DNA of 64,000 bases from Nipponacmea schrenckii (lineage: Eukaryota > Mollusca > Gastropoda > Lottiidae), in NCBI GenBank assembly GCA_030562195.1, contig JAUJPP010000006.1, positions 7,440,001 through 7,504,000 of the forward strand. Direction: 5' to 3'. Of this stretch, positions 38,101 to 48,775 are shown in pieces. A program made the position numbers and the translations under genes. The notes under the pieces are model-generated. The model ran no database searches. It saw only the letters and a list, made by a program, of their open reading frames with translations, and had not been told where the DNA came from. The first letter of the stretch is position 1. The number at the start of each line of letters is the position of its first letter.

Positions 38101-41100
38101 CTAAAGTAGATTTATACAGTGTCATTGTAAGAGACATGGAATCTACAGTAGAATAAAACAGTGCAATGGGAAGACAGATAGTAATTTAGTGCAATAGAAA
38201 GATAGGTAGGATCTACTATAGATTTATATAGTGCTATAGGAATAGACGTAAAGATCTACAGATCTACATTTTAGACTTTTGGTTAGAAAAAACAAAACGA
38301 GATATGGTAATCCGAACGTTAGTTTAAAGGCGGCTATGAAAGATAGCGTATTACATGCACTTGATTCTTTATCTTTTTGTGTAAATAAAACATATTTAAG
38401 GTGGAATTTATGTTTTCTCTGATTTGGCTACATGATAAATATAAAATATTACAAAATCAACATTGGTGAATGTTAGTAGGTTAACATGTCTAACAGATAT
38501 TGTTAATTTAAAAATAAAGGTAATAAATTAAGAAATAAAACATTATATATTATCACATTTCTTGTTTTCTAAATCTGTACATGAAATCTTTCAGAGAAAA
38601 ACCAGAAGTTTTTGAATTTGATAGGTTTTAATACCCACAAGATCAGTAAACCAATAAAATGAAAAGGAATTTGAAAAAATATCCATTTATTAAACTCATA
38701 AATACACCCATATTAAGGTATCTTTTATCATACAATTTACTCTAACATATAGCAAAATTTAATTAGGAACTTGAGAGCATCTTTCATATTTCCCCATACA
38801 AATACTGCTAACTTTGTTGAAAAAATATTTTTCATCACCTATCGTCATTTCCGAATAATTCAACATTAACTTTCATATTCTTACTTCTATTCCGTAAATA
38901 AACGCCCCCATCTATTGTTTTGTTTTATATTTGTATAAATAAAGTGATTTATTATGTTAGACAATATATCAGCTCTATACATCACATGATAAAATCAATA
39001 AAAAAAATAGCTTGAAAATAAAAGTAGCAGGTGATTTAAAAAGAGCTGTAATGACTGTTTCGACATTTCATTTGGCTTATCTGTGAACAGATTAAATTGA
39101 TCTCGTTGTTAGATTAAATATAAATAGACAAGGAAGTAATATGGAAATTAAAGTCTAATGTAATGGACAAAAATAAAGCACCCAAATGTTGAACAGCTAC
39201 AATACTCAATATAATTGCCATATTTTCAATGTGGTTAAAACTTTATGGTGTCAATTATTATTGTTTTTTTAGCCCAGTACATTGTAAAACCTGCACGAGA
39301 TTTTTGCTTTTGCAATTTTCCGAATCATATTTCCGAGAAATAGGAATTACATTATTATTTTTTTCCGCGGCAGTCGATTTATCGATTTCCATGCTTTGTT
39401 TTCGTATTGATGGACTGGAACTAAATTTTGGTTAGACCGGAAGTGAGCTGTGCTAATATTTTGCATCGTGTCTGTAGTGCTTTTTTATGAAGTTGAAAAA
39501 TTAAAGGTTTTAAATGTTTTGTTTAAAATAATTGTTATCAAACATTTTGGGTAAAATATTTGAAATTTACAGCTTTGTTGCTAATTATCCGATCGATCTG
39601 AAGTTTCAAGTTTTTTTGCGTTATATATTTTTTGAGTAAGGACTCCAGCATAAACAGATAATGGCATAATATTTCTTGTCTTACTTAACAAATTGAGAAG
39701 GACTGAACCACCAAGTGAATATCTAAAACCAAATATTTGCTAAACCGGAAATGAGATATTGCATAATGACCAAAAATTTTGCATCGAGTCTGAATGGTAT
39801 GGCGTATAGATTTACCGCAGTTTTTGTTGTTAATTGTGAAAGATGTATTTAGTGCATTTGAAAAGTACTGTGTCTCATATACTACATAATTAATTTTTTT
39901 TTTTTATTTTGAATTAAAATTTTATTTTCCACTATGGTGAAGAGTATTTTCACCTAGGTGAAAAGTGGGTGATACGTCTCTTAGTTTTTAATTTAAAACT
40001 TTATTTTCCAGAAGGTGAAAGTATTTTCACCTAGGTGAAAAGTGGGTGATTAGTCTTGTAGTTTTTGATTAAAAAATTTACTTTCCACCAAGGTGAAAAG
40101 TTTGTGATGATTCCTGTACTTCTTATCTAAAAACTTTATTTTCCTCCAAGGTGAAATAACTTTTCACCTTGATGAAAATGGGTGATAAGTCTGGTAGTTT
40201 TTATTCAAAAACTTTAGTTTCCACTTTGTTGCTAATTTTCAGAGCAATCTGAAATTCTCAGAATATAAACAAGTTGTAAATATAAATGATATCGCGTGAT
40301 TAATTTTTTTATCACATCTGGTTTTGGAGCAAGGAATTCCGGTTTTTCAAAATCACGCCTGGTGCCCCCACTTCCGGTGTGAATTAAAAATGTCGATAAA
40401 AATTATCTATTGTGCATAATTACAATCCACGTAGAAGAAAAGATCCTGACCGGTAGTGATACATGAGCCATTATCTATAGTCACACAAAATTTAATTCCA
40501 TTTTTTAATTTCTTATCCGATTTGTATGATTTTGGCCTCTATCAAATCCTTGTTACTTTATCTAAAAGTTTTTGGGACAGAATTTCGAATTTAAATTATT
40601 CTTAAGCTGTTAATAGTAATAGAATTACTTCAATTATATCTGGTTGTATTTTAATAAAAATCACTTTACTTCGGTTGACTGTCTTTATGTCCTGGGCAGT
40701 TGGGTAAGTATTGACTGATTACCTCGATGAAAAAATATTTTGGTTGTATAAAAGGTTGTATAAACTTCAAAACTTGTACAAAGGATTTGCAATACCCAAT
40801 TGTACCACAAAATACAAAACTAGGATTCCTCCTTCACAGTCAAATGTATCATGGCAGATTATATTTTCGATATGATAGACATCATGCTAATAACATCTGC
40901 TACCAAAATATCTTTCATATAGCTTTTATTATTGCCTTCAAAGCAGGCTTAGAAGAAATCTAAATCTTGATCGATCAGTAAGATTGTATTTGTCATTCTC
41001 TTCAACTATTACACATGTTGTCATCTGAAGTACTTTACCAACTGTTTAACGACATCTCATTTCAATGGAAAGTATAACAATTTTATCTGTATTTAGGGAT

Positions 41101-41542
41101 ATCAATTAAATTTCATTTACGCGGGTTCAATGACATTGATTGCTTTCGGGAAACATAATTATAAGTTTGAGTGAAAGATTCAACTCTGGAGAAACACGAA
41201 AGAATTCTCTGCAGATTATTTGAAACTATTAGTTGTGGAGAATGTTGCTTGGCGCGATTTTTCATATAAATTGTTTAGATTTTCACTTATTTCAATTAAA
41301 CAAGGCTTTTAACACGAGTAAACATTTGATATAAGATAAGGATTTGGCGTTCTAAACATTCTCTACATTCTTTTAACTTTTTATAACACATTATTTCAAC
41401 ATGCACAATAGTTACTTTTCAATCTGAAAGGAGCTCCTTGTTAAGCATCGTTGTGACTTGGTGAGTTTATACTTGAACTGTATGTAATGTACCACAATTA
41501 TCACATAGATGACTTTTAGTCCTGGCTTCCTTGAGAAACATG

Positions 41543-41578
<36 letters not shown>

Positions 41579-44106
41579 AAATAGACATTAGATGCCGCGT
41601 ATTGTTCAACTACATTAGCCACCGGAAATCTAAAACGGACTTAATTAATATCTCATTACAATACAGTGTTGTGTCCCAGTAAAACCATAAAACTCCTCTT
41701 AGGCCTTTATAGGCTGGAAGGAATAACACTTCAAGTATTTAGACAGAATTCATTGAGTGCCCTCTTATAACCATATGCTCTTCCGTTCTAAAATGATTAC
41801 CGGGTCTCTGCCAAAATATACAACTATTGTTGTGATCATTATTTCATCAACAGCATGGATGATTATAAGTACAATGCATTCGTTATATAGCCATGTATAT
41901 ACTTATATTATATACACACGTGATTACCAGATCAGACGACTGTGTGACTATCAGAAGGATTACAGAAGACTTTAGAACTTTCAATTAATATTTATCACAC
42001 AGCTGAATCATTTACTGGGCTATTATTTCAGTCATTTAATACACTGTCGACATATTGATTCTATAGAGACGGATTAGACAATAATTCGGAATGAAATTGG
42101 CTAGATTATGATAACAATATTTTATAATTTGAAATATTTTCGGAAAGCAAAGTGTCCATGTTATACTAAAATGACATTAGTTGATACTATTAATGAGATT
42201 GAAAAGAGATTTTTATTTTTAAATAGCATCGAATTCAGCTAGTTCACTTATGGACTACAAATTCAGCCATTCCTACTTTCAATCAAACGTCCGTGATTCT
42301 TAAAATTCCACTATGCACTTCATGATTTCACTATCGCAAAGTCCTTATAAGCCATTCTCAATAACAGCTTATGCAATAATTATAATATGTCATAATCTAA
42401 TTATATCCTCGTAACAATACATGTTTGCATTGATATTACCAATATTACTTTGTGACAGAATACATTCACCAATGTTATCGTTTTTTTTTTTTAATTTCTG
42501 TTACTAATAGTAGTCCTTACAGTGTCCATTAGCATTCGCTCTTAGTACATTCACTGTATAATGCCATTGATTCATGGGCTATCGAAAATGTGCCTATATT
42601 ATAAATTTACATTAAATTGTTTAAAAAAGACAATTTTGTATCAAATTTATCGAAAGTCTCTACTAATATACTCTGATATGTGTAGACATACTTGAATACT
42701 CATTTCCTGTCATGCAATGCTCAATGTATACATATGATCAGGGCTTGTCTGAGGAAGTCTTCCTTCCGCTCAATGTCCGTCATCGAACACGTTACAACTA
42801 TCAAAATGGGAGAACTAGTCATTTTATAAACATCACCAAGGCATACATGAATCAGTTGGAATCGGTCAATAACCGACAATTTCAACGCATTTCATAAATA
42901 TTAGGAGAATTCAACTTAATATTGCTAATAAATTGTCTTAAAAATATGCCGACTTTTAGGCCTATAATATCCTTATTACCCATTAGAACACCAATTTTAT
43001 GACAATATTTGGTATTTAAGAAAACAGATTTCATTATCTACAAATCATCTAGAGATAAAATTAATTTGAATGCAGGATATATTAAGAATGATATATAGAC
43101 ATGATATTTCCGGAATCTGACAAATGTCAGAGTTAAAACTGTAGCTTGTTAGAACCCAGATCTGATATCACAGCAGTCTGAAATTTTAGTCGGCACTGCA
43201 GTTATATGATAGAACCAGTCTATTCTTCTGCAACATTTTTACCCCCAGAACACTGTTACAGTATCAGTTAGTGACTGTTCACATTTTGGCAACGGATAGA
43301 ATTGTATTACAATTTGTCATTTTAACAATTTTGTATATTGGATTTTAGACAATCAATCATTTAAGAATGATAGCTTGTTAAAGTGAACCTCGACTAGAGG
43401 TATCTTTTACTGCCATTTACCAGATACTAGATGGTAAGTGTAAATGTAATTAGATAATGGCATGATATGACCATGGGAATATGACTTCAGGCTAATATAA
43501 CATAAATTTATTTCATTCCATGTTTGAATCAGCTTTAAATTCATTAAATCTACAACCTTAATGCGCATTATACATTATTTACAATACAACCCCTAGGAAA
43601 TATACATATAGTACGATCTCAATAATCTACTGCGCATTATACATTATTTCCAATACAACTCCGTGAAAATATACAAAACGCACACTTATAACGAACGATT
43701 AAATCAGAATTATTTTATTCAAGCATATGTATTCCCTATTAAATTATTCATTAAAAAAAAATCCCATAGAAGCAACCTTATTAAGCATCAATAACAATTT
43801 AAAAATTGCCACCATGCCAAAATACACACTTTCAGCTGAAGGAGTAATTCAAAAGAATTGCATTGATATAAAAATACTTGCATTAGTTTGATTCTTGTAT
43901 ACATTTATATATTTGTCAGAAATATATAAATGTATACAAGTATCAAACTAATGCAAGTATTTTTATATCAATGCAGTTCTTTTTCATGAAAAAGAAGAAT
44001 ACTAATCATTCATTCGCGCGAAGTATTTTCTAATATTATACTAAAATAATACAATATATTCATTCTTACCAGTAAAACAGATAAATATTCCTAAAATCCT
44101 TTTCAT
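35119..44106 (-). CDS. Unrecognised 136-aa cysteine-rich secreted/GPI-like protein
   Basis: Six exons on the minus strand: 44106-44070, 36611-36585, 36261-36223, 35917-35821, 35631-35510, 35207-35119 (411 nt with stop). All junctions have GT and AG, and all phases match, which is the main evidence because no exon exceeds 122 nt. Residues 1-21 form a signal peptide (MKRILGIFICFT core) with a likely cut before Asp22. The mature part has seven cysteines spaced C-x4-C-x4-C-x17-C-x8-C-x7-C-x22-C and looks helical. After Cys106, Ser-Gly-Gly and a hydrophobic tail (VVLITIISIL) suggest a GPI-anchor signal or a C-terminal membrane segment; the odd cysteine count leaves one free. Intron 1 is 7.5 kb. 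Weak points: the 27- and 39-nt exons and the poor acceptor of exon 3 (TATATTGAG). No family recognised. Confidence 0.62.
36746..36975 (-). mobile_element. SINE family 1 fragment
   Basis: Minus-strand copy: starts with the tail phrase (ATGAATGGAGTTTTAGGTCC), then GGCAACGCCATGAAGTGTGCAA and TTAGCCTACTCTTTTT. These phrases recur at 46.9-47.2, 49.9 and 60.1-60.3 kb. It lies in intron 1 of the 136-aa gene. Confidence 0.65.
37305..38275 (+). repeat. Minisatellite, unit about 50 bp, interrupted
   Basis: Degenerate units around GATTTATATAGTGCAATAG, AAGA(G/T)ACGTA and GATCTACAGTA. Two blocks (37305-37525 and 37865-38275) are separated by about 340 bp of unrelated sequence. Some units are 51 bp, so reading frames stay open on the minus strand and give a repeated YKSTVD-like peptide; I do not consider it coding. 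Confidence 0.85.
38276..39400. other. Intronic, no feature seen
   Basis: Inside intron 1 of the minus-strand 136-aa gene. AT-rich; no exon or repeat recognised. Confidence 0.4.
39930..40235 (+). repeat. Tandem repeat with palindromic TTTTCACCTAGGTGAAAA core
   Basis: Four to five degenerate units of about 65-75 bp: TATTTTCCA, AAGGTGAAAG, TTTTCACCTAGGTGAAAA, GTGGGTGATAAGTCT, TAGTTTTTA. The core is a perfect 18-bp palindrome in two units. Flanking sequence (39430-40380) has several CCGGAAGTG-like motifs, also present at 13.5-13.9 kb. Confidence 0.8.
41547..41576 (+). repeat. A30 homopolymer
   Basis: Thirty consecutive A residues. It could be the tail of a retroposed sequence ending at 41546, but no AATAAA precedes it and no target-site duplication was found. 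Confidence 0.8.
43556..43680 (+). repeat. Tandem duplication, two 69-bp units
   Basis: GCGCATTATACATTATTT and CAATACAAC occur twice about 69 bp apart, with nearby AATCTAC and AATATACA also shared. Confidence 0.75.
43851..43983. repeat. Near-perfect 64-bp inverted repeat (hairpin)
   Basis: Arms 43851-43914 and 43920-43983 pair at 62 of 64 positions around a 5-base loop (GTCAG); the mismatches are near arm positions 9 and 43. It is AT-rich and lies 86 bp inside intron 1 of the minus-strand 136-aa gene. It could be a foldback element or an RNA hairpin. Confidence 0.95.
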
Positions 44107-45420
44107 TTTATCGGCACCCTGAGAAGATTCCAATTTGCCAGCTTTTAAGCGTGATAATTTTATAGAATATAAGTCGAGACCAGATAATTCCGCAGATGTA
44201 TTGAAGAAGAGCTTTAGATAACGGGAACTGGCTGATAGCGTCAGGTTATGTCGGTTTCTCTTCTACATTCGTTCATGTGATTTATTTTGGTACTGATCAG
44301 CAAATCAACTTTAAGATGTAATTTTAGTAATTTAATAAACGTACAGATCTACAGCTCTGCTGAATAAAATCTAAACAAAGTGGATAATCGCGTGTAAAGT
44401 AGATGTAGAAAGTTTTGTAACCAGCTGCACCATAACAAAGTATTACCCAAATTGATTTGAAGATAAACCAACATATTCTTCATATTATTTGTGTCTCGGG
44501 TTTTATAATGATAGATTAGTTGGGGTAATTAAAGACACTTTCTATGAATTACTGCTTGGATCGTATTAGACCAATGCAGTCTAATCTTATTCAGTCCTAT
44601 ATACAAACAGAAGATTTTGCTTATAATGAGAAACCTTTAATCTGTCATGTCATAAACAATTACTTAAGTGAAAATTGATGACCATCACATATTGATAGTA
44701 AATTCTCATATTTAAAGACCACCAGGATAATATTTCAATAAAGTACCATCATACAGGTCATATCATAGTAATAGTTCATAGGTACCACCTCTACAATTTG
44801 GTCTTTTCACACCAACAAACATCTCAACTAAAGAAGATAATACACAAATATACATTTTAATTAGCTACCCTTCATTTATACCAGTTCAAGTAAATGAAGT
44901 AAAAACCCACAAATAGTTATAGTTAAAGAAGCACTCTGTTTTCAGGGTGTAAAGGTTGTAACTTTGTACTAATAACAAAGTTAAGAAGGCACAAGCACGG
45001 AGGTATACGCATGTAACTAGTTCTAATTTTAATAAACAAAATGTGTGTTGATAATTAAATGATCCTAAATATTGTAGAATTTTTTATATTAACAAAATAG
45101 AAAATCTCCCTAGGATCTTTGGTTAAAAATAAAAACAAATATAAAGAAAAAAAAGGGGAAAATGTTTGACAATAAAAGTATAAGAGTACTTATAATATGA
45201 AACATGATATGTTGAATACAATAAAATATAGGTGTCCATTTTAGGTAAATTTCGGCAATCTCCTATTCTCTCTGATAAGATGTGTATTTTGTGACGTGGA
45301 TTTTATGTCATGAATATTGTCTTCCGAAGATGAATTATTCATTGAAAGTATATTTGTAATCAAAGTTATAAGAGAGAATAAGGTTCAGAAAGATTTGAGC
45401 GTCTTATAGTGGACCGTCAA
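44107..45420. other. Upstream region of the 136-aa gene, no gene seen
   Basis: Should contain the promoter and 5' UTR of the minus-strand gene starting at 44106. No clear TATA-Inr arrangement was identified. The rest is AT-rich and without a recognised repeat. Confidence 0.35.
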
Positions 45421-45431
45421 TGAAATCCACT

Positions 45432-45680
45432 TTATAACCACGAGCGTGTGCTTATGCAGAGCCCAGTGTGCAAGACTTTGTCAAAAGCTTTGCTAATGCC
45501 ACATAATAATGCCCTAATAAATTGTTGATCGACTGAAAAAATGCTTAGTACGTTAGTAATAGTTGTTTTTAAACGTTTTTGATTGTTAAATATATGTGAT
45601 AAGCTAGAATACACTTCATTCTGAACGATCAGTAACAACATAAGTTCGGATTGAATTGGTTGACCACTTCTTCCAGGCAC
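45432..45680 (-). pseudogene. LINE reverse transcriptase fragment
   Basis: The minus-strand reading contains ISKAFDKVLHTGL, a close form of the RT block DxSKAFDxVxHxxLL of non-LTR retrotransposons. The catalytic-motif Asp before Ile-Ser is replaced (CGISKAFD). The match is short and the surroundings are decayed, so this is an inactive fragment of unknown clade. Confidence 0.65.
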
Positions 45681-45699
45681 ATAGATATTTTTAGCCAGA

Positions 45700-45958
45700 A
45701 TGTTTTCTCATCCTGCTTTAAAGGTTCAAATACTGTTCGGTCTAGAGGTTCCAGCATATGGGAGCTGTGTGGTGGAAATCAGAACAATACAGCACTATTT
45801 GCTGTAACATTATCAAGTATTATTACATGGTTGACAAAGAACAACATTGCCGGAAGATCAATGCCAAGAGGTTTGGCCAAGGACTAGCTGGTAGTAAGGT
45901 TTCTTTAATTGTGCACGGAAGTTGATGTAAAAGCTGTGTTTGTTTCTTTCTTTCTTAT
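45700..45958 (+). mobile_element. SINE-like repeat (family 2), copy 2
   Basis: Shares AGATCAAT, AGAGGTTTGGCCAAGGA and the TTTCTTTCTTTCTT tail with the 22.0-kb copy. GGTTCAAATACTG at about 45722 may be a degenerate B box. Confidence 0.5.
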
Positions 45959-46439
45959 TATTTTATAAGTGTTGAAGGTCGGTATGGTAATTTTTTGCTG
46001 TTATACCCACACGTGTTAGGCTCAAATTGCTAGATGCCTTTTCGTTTCTACAATGCCCCTTCATGGCCCCTTTATGGCCATATAACCCTCGACTTCTCGC
46101 CCACTCATGGGCGATTCCATCGAATTTTCGTGGGCTAGATTCCTCGTGGGGGAGAAATATTTTTTTCGCTTTCTGTCCTTCTTTCATTGATCTTTATCAG
46201 CGTGCATTTATTTAAAAATGAAAAAAAAAAACTGATTTCAGAAGAATCAAAGCTCGTGTATTTATCGGCAACCGTGTAGGTCCGTCCGCAGAGTTTGGTA
46301 ATAGCCTATACAGTTGGGATATTATCGTGGCAATATTATCGAGGTATTCGAACTAATTATGATTCATGTTGACAAATTTTATGATTCTTTATTAGATAAA
46401 TAATTCTGGTTTATCCCATTTTTTTGAGTAAAAAATTAC

Positions 46440-46922
46440 ATATGGAGGGGGGGGGGGGTCGTTGCCAGAAGTATTCACAAAGTCAAACTTGAAATCAAGG
46501 CCTCGACTTTACAAAGCCAGATTACACAAGTACAAAATAGCCTACACCTTTCAAAAATCAACAGAGAAGAGATATTCATAATTTAGTTTTCAAAGTTCAT
46601 TTCACAACCGTCAGCATTCAAACTTTCACTTTGCATTATTAACATAATCAACTATGTCTTCTTGACTTTGCATTTTGAAAGATGTAAGTTCGACCGCTGT
46701 ATTCTTTTGAGAGTTGTAAAGTCAAGGTGTATTTTTATCATGTTTGGATTTTAAAAGGTTCCCTTCACACTTTGATAGTTATGTTTTAAAAAGATGTTTG
46801 TGGAATATAAGATTCCTTTTAAAAGTTTTTCTTTATACAGCCATATTTGTACCAATCGTGATAAAAAAATTTCCATGCCGCGATATATCATATTTCATGA
46901 TATCGCCTAACTCTAATTATTG
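46440..46922. other. Intergenic, no gene seen
   Basis: G-rich run near 46446-46458; otherwise AT-rich. The frame 46744-46947 runs into the SINE and is not convincing. Confidence 0.35.
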
Positions 46923-47177
46923 GCGGGGAGCCGTGGTGGTTCAGTGAGTTAGATAGTTTCTCGCAAACCCGTGGGTCTAGGGTTCAAACTTTTGTATTTT
47001 TCAGTCCATTTCCCCCTGTCGGTGTTGGAGATCCGAGGATGCTGACATGGAGAAACGTCTAGTCGTTCCGATGAGACAATAAACTGCCCTGGTAAAACTT
47101 CATTGCACACTGCATGGCGTTGCCCGTCTTCATTAACCAAGAGAGAAGGACGTAAAACTTCATTTATACATTTCATT
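46923..47177 (+). mobile_element. tRNA-derived SINE (family 1)
   Basis: Begins GGGGAGCCGTGGTGGTTCAG; TGGTTCAGTGAGTTAGA fits pol III box A (about 46936-46952) and GGTTCAAACTT at 46981 fits box B. The body includes GCATGGCGTTGCC and it ends GGACGTAAAACTTCAT. Related copies or fragments lie at 36.75, 49.9, 56.6-56.9 and 60.1-60.4 kb. Confidence 0.82.
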
Positions 47178-47308
47178 TTCTAATTATTTGTAATCCATTG
47201 GAGTCTAACTTTAGATAAATTGTTTATGATATATTACAAAAAGGATAGAAACAAACTTTTACGCTCTTTCTCAGAAAATCAACTCTTTCGAGTCAGTGAG
47301 CATGTGAA

Positions 47309-48087
47309 AAGATAGCTTGCCAGGCAAGGTAACATACGCCCACTGGCAGCATTGAATTTGTAAAATAAATTGAGCAATAAATCAAAAAACATTCACTGAA
47401 TGAATATTGAAATCAAGGGCAAAAACTCAAAAACTGTTCATGGAAAATCATCAAATTAAAACTTGACCACCATTTAATCTATTTTAATACTCATACCAAG
47501 TTTCATCAAATCTATGTAGCTTATATTGCAACCACAAATATTTTTGACGGAAGTCAAGGGCAATAACCCAAAAACTGTTCATTGAAAAATCTTCAAATTC
47601 GAACTTAATTGCCGTCTTATCAATTCCAATGCTCACACCAAGTTTCATTAAAATCCATTGAAAATTGTAGCTTCTATTGTGTCTACAACAAATATAGAGA
47701 CATGGGCAAAAACTCAAAAACCGTTTATAGAAAAATCGTCAAATCAAACTTGACCGCCGTCTTATCAATTGTAGCTTCTATAGTATCTACAACAAATGTT
47801 GACAGACCGACGGACCGACAGACCGACGGACAGGGGCGACGACAATATACGTCCATATATTCATGTGGGCGTATAAAAACCGTTTGTCAAAAATTCGTCA
47901 AATTCAAACTTGATCAAGATCTCATCAATACCAATGATCACACCAAGTTTCATTGAAATCAGTTGAAAACTGTAGTCTCTATTGTGTTCACAGGCAAATT
48001 TTGACGCATTTTTTGCCAAATCAAGAGCAATAAATCTAAACCGTTCGTCGAAAAGTTAATATACGTCCACATTTCCATGTGGGTGTA
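47309..48087 (-). mobile_element. Pearl-like element with two 5' ends, minus strand
   Basis: The 3' block (AAGATAG CTTGCCAGGCAAG) is at 47309; units of 'gaagctac...aatgaaacttgg' type (reverse) follow; a complete 5' end with CGACGGAC microsatellite lies at 47873 and a second, outer 5' end at 48087. Same layout as the 16.4-kb copy, in opposite orientation. Confidence 0.85.
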
Positions 48088-48091
48088 TAAA

Positions 48092-48330
48092 AAAGGCGAG
48101 GAAAAGGGCCTGAAAGCGAGGAAGAACGCGAGAATTCGAGGAATATTTTCCTCGTTTTTTGGCCTTTTTTCCTCTCCTTTTCCTCTCTTTCTCGCCCTTT
48201 TCCTCGCTTTCTTGCCCTTTTCCTCACCTTTATCCGCGCTTTCTCGATATTTTCCTCTACTTAACTTGCCCTTTTTCTCGCCCTTTTCCTCGCCCCTTTT
48301 TGTCACATTCTCGTGGGCGAAAAGTCGATG
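48092..48330 (+). repeat. Strand-asymmetric (CTCGCCCTTTTC)n tract with an inversion point
   Basis: The first 50 bases are purine-rich (GGCGAGGAAAAGG, AAGCGAGGAAG); from about 48145 the same motif appears inverted as CTCGCCCTTTTCCTCG in loosely repeated units of about 18-20 bp. Related text (CTCGACTTCTCGCCCACT) occurs at about 46089. Long frames on both strands here come from the lack of stop codons, not from a gene. Confidence 0.75.
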
Positions 48331-48402
48331 CCTTGGTTCTCCAGGGCGAGAAGTCGAGAGTAGATTTGGCCACATTTCGGCTTCCATACCCCTCGGTTTA
48401 AT

Positions 48403-48775
48403 CAGGACTCGGTCCACTAATTCATTTGCCATCTGTTTCCATGTTAAATCACAAAATTCAACCAACTATAACCTTTTCCAGAAATTTCGTTAAAAACTTT
48501 CCAATATGTCACCAAAAGCCTGGTCAATACTTGGTTTCTGTACAAAAATTCAATATAGCTTGACCATGAAAATTTGGAACTAGTCAAAATGAAAGTAGAC
48601 TACTACCGGATATCAACATCCACTTTCACCGCACACAAACCACTTTATTTTAGAAATAATCTTCCGCCTATTAAATTCTCATTATCTCAAAAATTCTGAA
48701 AGAAAATGCCATTTCAAACATCAAATTTCAAATCTAGACAAAAAAGTAGTCAAAAATGGACATGCAAGAAATGTT
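48403..48775 (-). repeat. Dispersed repeat R3, copy 1
   Basis: Reverse complement of the copies at 51.0 and 56.0 kb over about 370 bp: shared phrases (their orientation) include GAAATTTGATGT(C/T)TGAAAT, GGCGGAAG and TTTAACATGGAAA. No coding capacity; class unknown. Confidence 0.8.

Noticed and set aside
37795..38137. Minus-strand frames with repeated YKSTVD peptides
   Set aside because: Produced by 51-bp units of the minisatellite.
46936..46995. Functional tRNA gene
   Set aside because: Box A and box B are present, but no cloverleaf can be drawn and the sequence continues into the SINE body.
48077..48493. 138-codon frame (plus) and 168-codon frame (minus, 47959-48465) as genes
   Set aside because: Both run through a low-complexity GCGAGGAAAAGG tract and repeat R3, which lack stop codons by composition; other R3 copies do not keep the frames.
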